From: CAIZGX01 sp046048875
GTDB lineage: Bacteria; Bacteroidota; Bacteroidia; Flavobacteriales_D; Sanyastnellaceae
Direction of reading: 5' to 3'
DNA length: 64,000 nt
Assembly: GCA_046048875.1 (NCBI GenBank)
Contig: JBJOFG010000006.1
Coordinates: 1-64,000 of the forward strand
Shown here: one piece after another, positions 58,337 to 64,000 of the stretch
How the letters are laid out: every line of letters begins with the position of its first letter
Position numbering within the stretch: position 1 is the first letter of the stretch
The notes under the pieces: model-generated
Told to the model about the DNA's origin: nothing
The model's database searches: none
What the model saw: only the letters and a program-made list of their open reading frames with translations
Translations under genes and position numbers: made by a program

Positions 58337-59275
58337 ATGAAGCTCAGCACCAAACACCTCATTGCCATTGAGCCGTTGAAAAAGGCGGACATTGACTTGA
58401 TTTTTTCGCAAGCAGACGAGTTCAAAGAAGTTTTAAATCGACCCATAAAGAAGGTTCCTTCTTTGAGAGATTTAACAGTAGCCAATTTGTTTTTTGAAAA
58501 TTCAACGCGTACGCGTTTAAGTTTTGAATTGGCTGAAAAAAGATTGGGTGCAGACGTAGTTAATTTTTCTGCTTCGACTTCTTCGGTGAAGAAAGGGGAA
58601 ACGCTTATCGACACGGTGAATAACATCTTGGCTATGAAAGTAGACATGGTGGTAATGCGTCACGCATCACCCGGAGCATGTCAGTTTCTTTCAGAAAGAA
58701 CGAATGCAGTTGTTGTGAACGCAGGGGACGGAACACATGAGCACCCGACGCAAGGACTGCTCGATGCATTTTCAATTAGAGAAAAATTAGGCGATGTAAA
58801 GGGTAAGAAGGTTGTTATAGTCGGAGACATTACACACAGTCGCGTAGCATTAAGCAATATTTATTGCCTTCAAAAATTAGGCGCTGAAGTAATGGTCTGT
58901 GGGCCAACAACCCTGATTCCTAAACACATTGAATCATTGGGTGTGAAGGTGGAACACAATCTCCAACGAGCCCTTGAATGGTGCGATGTGGCCAATATGC
59001 TTCGCATACAACTTGAAAGACAAGATGCTGGAATTCCTTATTTCCCTAGTCTTCGGGAATACACAGAACTTTTCGGATTGACACTGGATCGTTTAAATGC
59101 ACTCGGACGAGAGATTCTCATTATGCATCCGGGTCCAATCAACAGAGGAGTGGAAATTTCAAGCGAGGTAGCAGACGGAAAAAATAGTATAATTCTGAAT
59201 CAGGTTGAGAATGGTGTTGCTATTCGAATGGCTTCAATTTTTCTGCTTGCTCAAGGAATAAAGCGCGTAGGTTAA
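58337..59275 (+). CDS. pyrB: Aspartate carbamoyltransferase catalytic subunit
   Basis: 312 residues. The carbamoyl-phosphate site is NSTRTRLSFE, followed by NAGDGTHEHPTQGLLD, VVIVGDITHSRVALSN in parts, and the aspartate-side MHPGPINRGVEIS. It makes N-carbamoyl-aspartate, the second step of pyrimidine synthesis. It lies 1 base after pyrR. No pyrI regulatory subunit follows, so it should be the trimeric, unregulated form, as in Bacillus and many others. Confidence 0.96.
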   Translation: MKLSTKHLIAIEPLKKADIDLIFSQADEFKEVLNRPIKKVPSLRDLTVANLFFENSTRTRLSFELAEKRLGADVVNFSASTSSVKKGETLIDTVNNILAMKVDMVVMRHASPGACQFLSERTNAVVVNAGDGTHEHPTQGLLDAFSIREKLGDVKGKKVVIVGDITHSRVALSNIYCLQKLGAEVMVCGPTTLIPKHIESLGVKVEHNLQRALEWCDVANMLRIQLERQDAGIPYFPSLREYTELFGLTLDRLNALGREILIMHPGPINRGVEISSEVADGKNSIILNQVENGVAIRMASIFLLAQGIKRVG

Positions 59276-59316
59276 TTCTTCAACGTATTTTTTTTCTTTT
59301 CTTTCCGTAAATTAAC

Positions 59317-59324
59317 TAAATTTG
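59317..59324 (+). promoter_or_regulatory. Predicted -7 box of the STAS gene
   Basis: TAAATTTG fits TAnnTTTG and lies 15 bases before the ATG at 59340; it separates the STAS gene from pyrB. Confidence 0.45.
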
Positions 59325-59339
59325 GACAAAACGTATTTT

Positions 59340-59702
59340 ATGAATTTTGTTTCAGATCAAAAAGAGAAGTTAGTTTACATCACATCTAACGTGGAAAAGC
59401 TCGATGCTATTTATGCACCAGAGTTGAAATCAGAGTTGGTTCTTCAAAACAGAAATACGCAGCGCAACATTATTGTTGATCTTTCGGCGACAAAATATAT
59501 TGACTCTTCAGGATTGTCTGCCTTACTTGTTGGACAACGCTTGTGTCGCGACGCGAATGGTACATTCGTTGTTTGTGGATTACAGGAAACAGTAAAAAAA
59601 TTAATTTCCATATCTCAGTTAGATTCGGTTTTTAAAATCACTCCAACCTTGAGCGAAGCCATTGATTTGGTTTACATGGAAGAAGTAGAACGTGAAATCT
59701 AA
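59340..59702 (+). CDS. STAS domain protein (anti-sigma factor antagonist type)
   Basis: 120 residues from the ATG at 59340 (MNFVSDQKEK); a TTG at 59322 is a weaker alternative that lies within the -7 box. The STAS fold is clear: RNIIVDLSATKYIDSSGLSALL in parts, with the phospho-acceptor Ser region DSSG, then GTFVVCGLQETVKKLISISQL in parts. Members act as SpoIIAA-like switches phosphorylated by GHKL kinases. The kinase here could be the SiaB-type protein at 13654, but they are 45 kb apart. It is 5 bases before a T9SS cargo gene. Confidence 0.88.
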   Translation: MNFVSDQKEKLVYITSNVEKLDAIYAPELKSELVLQNRNTQRNIIVDLSATKYIDSSGLSALLVGQRLCRDANGTFVVCGLQETVKKLISISQLDSVFKITPTLSEAIDLVYMEEVEREI

Positions 59703-59707
59703 ACCCT

Positions 59708-60508
59708 ATGAATAAACAATTACTTTCTTTATTTGCTTTTGCGGCTCTTTCCTTATCAGCTGCAGCACAATGTAACTCTTCAGATTACGATTGGGCAGGA
59801 CAAACTTTTGGTGTTAGTCCAAACCCAGCTTTGGGCGAGAACTTTGCCCCAGGTCTTCAAGGGCAACCATACGCAGATGTTCTTTATGTAAGAACTCCAA
59901 CAACTGCTGCTGATATTGATCCAACTTACCCTGCGTTGATTACGATTAATTCGATTCACTTGGATGCTGTGTTTTACGGTATTGTTTCTGACGTAGATAC
60001 TACGTGGGCTGATTTATCAGGTTTGGGCCTATCTATTTCTTGCAACAATAATGGTGAATATGCTGATCCTTGTATGTTTGGCGCCGGAGCGGGATACTGT
60101 GGAGATATTACGGGTACTCCAACACAAACGGGTGTTTTTCCTGTTAAGATTGCTGTAACGGCTAATTTGCTTTTATTGGGTGACGTTCCCTATGAGTTCG
60201 TAGGTTACACACTTGATTTCTCTGGAAACAGCGTGACTGAAGGTGTTTCTTTCGACGAAGTTGTAAGAATTTCCCCAAACCCTGCAAACGAATTCACATT
60301 GGTAACTTTCCCAATGGGTTCAAACGAGCAAGCTGAAGTTTCTGTGTACAACACCATGGGACAATTGGTTTTCTCCGAGAAGACAATAACTACTCCAGGT
60401 ACAAACACTTACCGCTTGAATACTTCTAACCTTCCAGTTGGAAATTATGTTGCGCGTCTTGTTTCTGGAAAGAATGTTGCAGAGAAGTTGATTCAAGTTC
60501 AACACTAA
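59708..60508 (+). CDS. T9SS type A cargo protein, unknown function
   Basis: 266 residues with a signal peptide (ending SLSAAAQ). The N-terminal domain (GQTFGVSPNPALGENFAPGLQGQPY in parts, then INSIHLDAVFYGI and LGLSISCNNNGEYADPCMFGAGAG in parts) is beta-rich with four Cys and no family I recognise. The C-terminus is a type A sorting domain: VRISPNPANEFTLVTF, AEVSVYNTMGQLVFS, LPVGNYVARL. It follows the STAS gene by 5 bases. A hairpin terminator follows. Confidence 0.88.
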   Translation: MNKQLLSLFAFAALSLSAAAQCNSSDYDWAGQTFGVSPNPALGENFAPGLQGQPYADVLYVRTPTTAADIDPTYPALITINSIHLDAVFYGIVSDVDTTWADLSGLGLSISCNNNGEYADPCMFGAGAGYCGDITGTPTQTGVFPVKIAVTANLLLLGDVPYEFVGYTLDFSGNSVTEGVSFDEVVRISPNPANEFTLVTFPMGSNEQAEVSVYNTMGQLVFSEKTITTPGTNTYRLNTSNLPVGNYVARLVSGKNVAEKLIQVQH

Positions 60509-60530
60509 TACAAATTATTCACGACCTTTG

Positions 60531-60565
60531 AACCGTCTCGAGAAATCGAGGCGGTTTTCTTTTTG
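60531..60565 (+). terminator. Intrinsic terminator between T9SS cargo gene and rnz
   Basis: An 11-bp stem with one G-T pair (60531-60541 with 60546-60556), GAAA loop, and a T-rich tail. It ends only a few bases before the rnz ATG at 60567, so read-through would be needed for co-transcription. Confidence 0.8.
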
Positions 60566-60566
60566 T

Positions 60567-61475
60567 ATGCAGTTTCAAGTAACTATACTCGGTTGTGGCG
60601 CAGCAACGCCAACCTCGCGGCATAAGCCTACGTCGCAGGTAGTTAACTTGCATGACAAATATTTTCTTATCGATTGTGGAGAAGGTACACAAATGCAATT
60701 GCGCAAGTACAAGGTTAAGATGCAACGTATTCAAGCCATCTACATTTCACACTTGCATGGAGATCATTTCTTTGGGCTAATCGGACTTCTTAGTACCTAC
60801 AATTTGTTAGGAAGGAAGACACCTCTTACCATTTATGGACCTCCAGGATTAGAAGAAGTGATTCGACTTCAATTCAAAGTTTCTGATTCTTTTTTCGATT
60901 ATGAATTGAATTTTGTCGAGACACAAGACAAAGAAAAGCAACTCGTTTTTGAAGACGATACCGTTAGAGTTTATTCTTTCCCGCTAAAACACCGCGTCCC
61001 TTGCACGGGTTTTTTATTTGAAGAAAAGGAAAGAAAACTGAACGTAGAAAAGTGGGCTATTCTAGAATTCAAGCTTCAACCTTCGGAGATTTTGTTGCTG
61101 AAAAAAGGAATCGATGTGGAGAGAGAGAATGAAGTCATCCCATTCGAAAAAGTTACAGCCCCTTCAATGCCTGTTCGTAGATATGCTTATTGTTCAGACA
61201 CCGCCTACGACGAACGCATAGTTCCGAATATTTTGAATTCAGATTTGGTGTATCATGAAACCACCTTTCTTGCTGAAGATGAAGAACGTGCAAAAAAGAC
61301 CTTTCATTCTACAACCATTCAAGCGGCAACCATAGCGAAAATGGCGAATGCCAAGAAATTGGTTGTAGGGCATTACAGCAGTAGATACAGTGAAGATGAA
61401 TTGTTTAAAATGGAAGCCATGACGGTGTTTCCGAATACAGAGATAGCCAACGAAGGCGTTGTTTTCGATCTGTAA
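60567..61475 (+). CDS. rnz: Ribonuclease Z
   Basis: 302 residues from the ATG at 60567 (MQFQVTILGCGAATPT), since the longer frame reads through the terminator. The metallo-beta-lactamase motif is SHLHGDHFFGLIG, with LIDCGEGTQMQLRK before it, and YCSDTAYDERI, YHETTFL and HSTTIQAA, then VVGHYSSRY after it. It trims the 3' ends of tRNA precursors. The length is normal for bacterial RNase Z. Confidence 0.95.
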   Translation: MQFQVTILGCGAATPTSRHKPTSQVVNLHDKYFLIDCGEGTQMQLRKYKVKMQRIQAIYISHLHGDHFFGLIGLLSTYNLLGRKTPLTIYGPPGLEEVIRLQFKVSDSFFDYELNFVETQDKEKQLVFEDDTVRVYSFPLKHRVPCTGFLFEEKERKLNVEKWAILEFKLQPSEILLLKKGIDVERENEVIPFEKVTAPSMPVRRYAYCSDTAYDERIVPNILNSDLVYHETTFLAEDEERAKKTFHSTTIQAATIAKMANAKKLVVGHYSSRYSEDELFKMEAMTVFPNTEIANEGVVFDL

Positions 61476-61527
61476 AAATCTTTTCTGCAAGTGAGTGTAT
61501 TTCGTACACTTTCTATATCTTGCAGGT

Positions 61528-62862
61528 ATGAATAAGCAAAGATTAAGTTTTTGGCAAATCTGGAACATGAGCTTCGGGTTCATGGGAATTCAATTTGGTT
61601 GGGCACTTCAAATGGCCAACATGAGTTCAATTTATGAATTCCTCGGAGCAAAGTCAGACGAGATTCCGTTGTTGTGGTTAGCCGCGCCTCTCACTGGATT
61701 TATTGTTCAGCCAATCATTGGATATTTAAGTGATCGTACTTGGCATCCGACATTCGGAAGAAGAAGGCCTTATTTCATGATTGGAGCAATTCTTAGCTCG
61801 ATCGCATTGGTTTTAATGCCGAATTGTAGCGAACTCTGGATGGCAGCGGGACTTTTATGGATTTTAGATTCTTCCATAAACATTTCAATGGAACCGTTTC
61901 GTGCTTTTGTAGCAGATAATCTTCCAGAGGAGCAGCGGACATTCGGATTTAGTATGCAATCGCTCTTCATAGGACTCGGTTCAGTAATAGCAAGTGCATT
62001 GCCATGGATTTTTACTAATTGGATTGGAATAAAAGATGCTCCCGATCATAAAGGTATACCTACAAATGTTCAGTGGAGCTTTTACATTGGAGCCGCAGCA
62101 TTTCTTCTTTTCGTATTGTATACTGTGGTGACATCTAAAGAGTATCCGCCTTCTGCTGAAAGTGCTGAAGAGAATAAAAAATCTAAAAGAGGCGGGCTTA
62201 AGTCAGGTGTGAATGAAATCTTTCATGCGATAGGGAATATGCCAAAACGTATGAGACAGTTGGCGCTAGTGCAATTTCTAACTTGGCCAGGCTTGTTTTT
62301 AATGTGGTTTTATTACACTCCTGCCGTGGGTGCTGATATATTCGGGGGAAGTGCTGCAGAGAATTCAGATGTCGCACTCCGTACGTTGTATAAGCAAGGA
62401 ACAGAATTGGCGGGTTTGACTTATTCTTTTCAGAATTTAGTTACATTTTTATTTGCAATGTTTTTGCCTCTGTTGGCTAAGCCATTGGGACAGAAATACA
62501 CGCATCAACTCTGTTTAAGCATTGGTGGTTTGGGACTTATTTCTCTCTCGTTTATTCATGGTGTCGAAAATCAAATGTATTTGTTCGGTGTCATGGGGGC
62601 AGTGGGCATCGCATGGGCGAGTATTCTTTCGATGCCCTATGCTATGCTTGCCGACTGTCTGCCCGGCGACAAGATTGGGGTTTATATGGGTATTTTCAAT
62701 TTCTTCATTGTATTACCTGAAATTATTGCAGCCTTATCTTTCGGTTGGGTAATGGATACTTTTTTAGACAATAATCGAGTTCTAGCGGTTTCAATCGGAG
62801 GCGGATTATTAATTCTAGCTGGAATTTTAACAATGCGGATTAGCGAGACAAAGAATTCTTAA
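61528..62862 (+). CDS. MFS transporter, SLC45/sucrose-maltose type
   Basis: 444 residues from the ATG at 61528 (MNKQRLSFWQIW), with twelve hydrophobic segments. The motif between helices 2 and 3, GYLSDRTWHPTFGRRRPYF in parts, and the early NMSFGFMGIQFGWALQMANMSSIYE in parts, mark the glycoside-pentoside-hexuronide/SLC45 sugar transporter branch. Such carriers import sucrose, maltose or similar. No sugar hydrolase lies beside it in the window, and the ribA gene follows with its own -7 box. Confidence 0.87.
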   Translation: MNKQRLSFWQIWNMSFGFMGIQFGWALQMANMSSIYEFLGAKSDEIPLLWLAAPLTGFIVQPIIGYLSDRTWHPTFGRRRPYFMIGAILSSIALVLMPNCSELWMAAGLLWILDSSINISMEPFRAFVADNLPEEQRTFGFSMQSLFIGLGSVIASALPWIFTNWIGIKDAPDHKGIPTNVQWSFYIGAAAFLLFVLYTVVTSKEYPPSAESAEENKKSKRGGLKSGVNEIFHAIGNMPKRMRQLALVQFLTWPGLFLMWFYYTPAVGADIFGGSAAENSDVALRTLYKQGTELAGLTYSFQNLVTFLFAMFLPLLAKPLGQKYTHQLCLSIGGLGLISLSFIHGVENQMYLFGVMGAVGIAWASILSMPYAMLADCLPGDKIGVYMGIFNFFIVLPEIIAALSFGWVMDTFLDNNRVLAVSIGGGLLILAGILTMRISETKNS

Positions 62863-62865
62863 GAC

Positions 62866-62873
62866 TATCTTTG
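62866..62873 (+). promoter_or_regulatory. Predicted -7 box of the GTP cyclohydrolase II gene
   Basis: TATCTTTG fits TAnnTTTG, just after the transporter stop and 21 bases before the GTG start. No FMN riboswitch could fit in this leader. Confidence 0.45.
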
Positions 62874-62894
62874 AATTTCTAATTCGAAACGATA

Positions 62895-63467
62895 GTGGAG
62901 CTTGTATCAACTTTTCTTCCTACCCAATACGGCGACTTTGAAATTAAGGCGTTCGATAGCGGCAATGCCGAACTTCCGAATCTCGCTTTAATTCATCCCG
63001 AATGCGATAAATCGTCGCCCGTTGTGGTGCGCATACATTCAGAGTGTATGACCGGAGATGTCTTTGGTTCTCGCAAATGCGATTGCGGAGATCAACTGCA
63101 CGCAGCCCTGAAACAATGCGGAGAAGAAAAGGGTGTTTTAATTTATTTGCGTCAAGAAGGAAGAGGCATTGGCCTAGTAAATAAATTGAAGGCATATCAA
63201 CTTCAAGAAAAAGGAATGGATACGATTGAGGCGAACGAAGCATTGGGTTTCGATGCCGATTTAAGAACCTTCGATCAAGCCGTTGAGATTTTATTGGAAT
63301 TGGAAATTCGTCAAGTGAAACTACTAACGAACAACCCGTTGAAGATTGAGGCGCTTCAGGGCATAGGTTTTGTAAGCGTTGAACGCTTGCCTTTGCACGG
63401 AGAAGAATTCGATTCAAACAAGAATTATTTGAATACGAAGCGCGAAAAAATGGGACATCAACTTTGA
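62895..63467 (+). CDS. ribA: GTP cyclohydrolase II, stand-alone RibA
   Basis: 190 residues from a GTG at 62895 (MELVSTFLPTQYGDF); no ATG lies upstream in frame before the -7 box. The zinc cysteines are in HSECMTGDVFGSRKCDCGDQL in parts, the catalytic region is YLRQEGRGIGLVNKLKAY in parts, and the C-terminal VKLLTNNPLKIEALQGIG in parts closes the GTP site. It opens GTP to the first riboflavin intermediate. No RibB domain is fused, unlike many Bacteroidota that carry RibBA. A TPR gene starts 10 bases after its stop. Confidence 0.93.
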   Translation: MELVSTFLPTQYGDFEIKAFDSGNAELPNLALIHPECDKSSPVVVRIHSECMTGDVFGSRKCDCGDQLHAALKQCGEEKGVLIYLRQEGRGIGLVNKLKAYQLQEKGMDTIEANEALGFDADLRTFDQAVEILLELEIRQVKLLTNNPLKIEALQGIGFVSVERLPLHGEEFDSNKNYLNTKREKMGHQL

Positions 63468-63477
63468 TTCATTTAAC

Positions 63478-64000
63478 ATGAATAAAAAATTATTCATAAG
63501 CTTTATCTTTTTTTGTTCGCTTGGAGTTGCGCATGCTCAAAGTTGCGAGTACACTGTGACGAAGAACATTCAAAAGCTTTTGGATAAAGCCGCTGACGGC
63601 AAGAAGTACAGCAGCGACGAGCGCATTGTCTTTCTGGAGCAAGCGTTGGAACAAGATGCCGAATGTCTTCCATGCATGTTGCAATTGGGTGAAATGAAAT
63701 TCCTTCGCGCTAAACGACAAGGTTCTGGATTCGAAGAAACCATTCGTTTGTATGAAGAGCTGAAAGCGAAATGCGAAGAGTATCACTCTGAAATGTATTA
63801 CTTCCTCGGAGCCATGCATTACGCGAATCAAGAATACGACGAGGCCACTGAATGCTTCGAGAAATTTCTGAGATTCCCCGACGGCGATCCTTCGAAATTC
63901 AATTCGAACTACGATAAAAAATACAAAGAGGTGGAAGAGGCTTTGGTATCTGTTAAAGCCTACAACAAAATTTTCAACGGAAATAAGAATTACGTTTTCA
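63478..64000 (+). CDS. TPR-containing secreted protein, start only, cut by window edge
   Basis: A frame opens at the ATG at 63478 with a signal peptide (MNKKLFISFIFFCSLGVAHAQ) and stays open to the window end, about 174 residues. The mature part is helical and TPR-like (ERIVFLEQALEQDAECLP, then YYFLGAMHYANQEYDEATECFEKFL in parts). The size and character recall the N-terminal part of the TPR-PD40-OmpA protein at 45894, so a second PorE-like or TPR-OmpA protein may continue beyond the window. That continuation is inferred, not seen. Confidence 0.8.
   Translation, partial: MNKKLFISFIFFCSLGVAHAQSCEYTVTKNIQKLLDKAADGKKYSSDERIVFLEQALEQDAECLPCMLQLGEMKFLRAKRQGSGFEETIRLYEELKAKCEEYHSEMYYFLGAMHYANQEYDEATECFEKFLRFPDGDPSKFNSNYDKKYKEVEEALVSVKAYNKIFNGNKNYVF

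Noticed and set aside
62522..62752. Open frame of 76 residues inside the transporter gene
   Set aside because: A frame shadow of the transporter with no start context or motifs.
1..64000. tRNA, rRNA, prophage, insertion sequence or defence island
   Set aside because: No cloverleaf, transposase, integrase, restriction, toxin-antitoxin or Cas gene was recognised, and gene spacing leaves little room for RNA genes.

Overview
The window is a gene-dense stretch of chromosome (about 61 protein genes, no gap over 300 bases) from a member of the Bacteroidota, most likely order Flavobacteriales and near the Cryomorphaceae/Crocinitomicaceae. The pointers are type IX secretion (T9SS) cargo with type A and type B C-terminal sorting domains, an S46 dipeptidyl peptidase, a PorE-like OmpA lipoprotein, BCAT- and YidC-type housekeeping genes with bacteroidete insertions, many TAnnTTTG -7 boxes, and a near absence of Shine-Dalgarno sequences except in front of infC. 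Base composition is moderate and even. I see no rRNA, tRNA, CRISPR array, insertion sequence or prophage.

Layout. 1-6193 (minus): a tight eight-gene run (DUF2520 protein, kdsC, M1 peptidase, BioY-like transporter, paaG-like hydratase, DUF551 protein, two tandem polysaccharide flippases, the last cut by the window edge). 6234-10337 (plus): rRNA-type methyltransferase, LTA4-hydrolase-like M1 peptidase, secreted protein. 10338-12151 (minus): ilvE and an orphan LuxR-type response regulator. 12252-21069 (plus): membrane metallophosphatase, SiaB-type kinase overlapping a HEAT-cyclophilin fusion, msrA, T9SS cargo, GT87 membrane protein, PhoH with PIN domain. 21066-30478: winged-helix-like small protein, T9SS cargo, lipoprotein, LuxC-like acyl-CoA reductase divergent from a ferredoxin, PadR regulator with its membrane partner and a perfect palindrome, S46 peptidase, yidC. 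30573-34746: FecCD permease plus ATPase, DUF4139 protein, LpxL-like acyltransferase. 34855-39038: translation block rplS, a MazG-like hydrolase, thrS-infC-rpmI-rplT. 39228-43861: two TonB-C-domain proteins with a repeated cysteine-paired helical module, GH20 hexosaminidase, rsmE. 43925-52348: aminotransferase, lipoprotein, PorE-like protein, YfcE-type phosphodiesterase, ftsB/divIC, mutS2 without Smr, cca-type nucleotidyltransferase. 52479-64000: small secreted protein and a 1303-residue T9SS type B cargo protein, tsaC divergent from pyrR-pyrB, STAS protein, T9SS cargo, rnz, SLC45-type MFS transporter, ribA-type GTP cyclohydrolase II, and the start of a TPR protein cut by the window edge.

Most of the window is core housekeeping and envelope biology; I found no defence island or obvious new operonic machine. 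The most unusual material is: the periplasmic TonB-C/helical-module pair (39228-40854) with an EF-hand-like loop; four head-to-tail mini-hairpins filling the 61-bp space after it; the non-ATG infC start behind a lone strong Shine-Dalgarno; candidate ribosomal-protein leaders before rplS and rplT; a 13-bp tandem repeat; a PadR palindrome overlapping its own -7 box; and a recurrent pattern of -7 boxes lying only 4-7 bases from start codons, which suggests leaderless messages.
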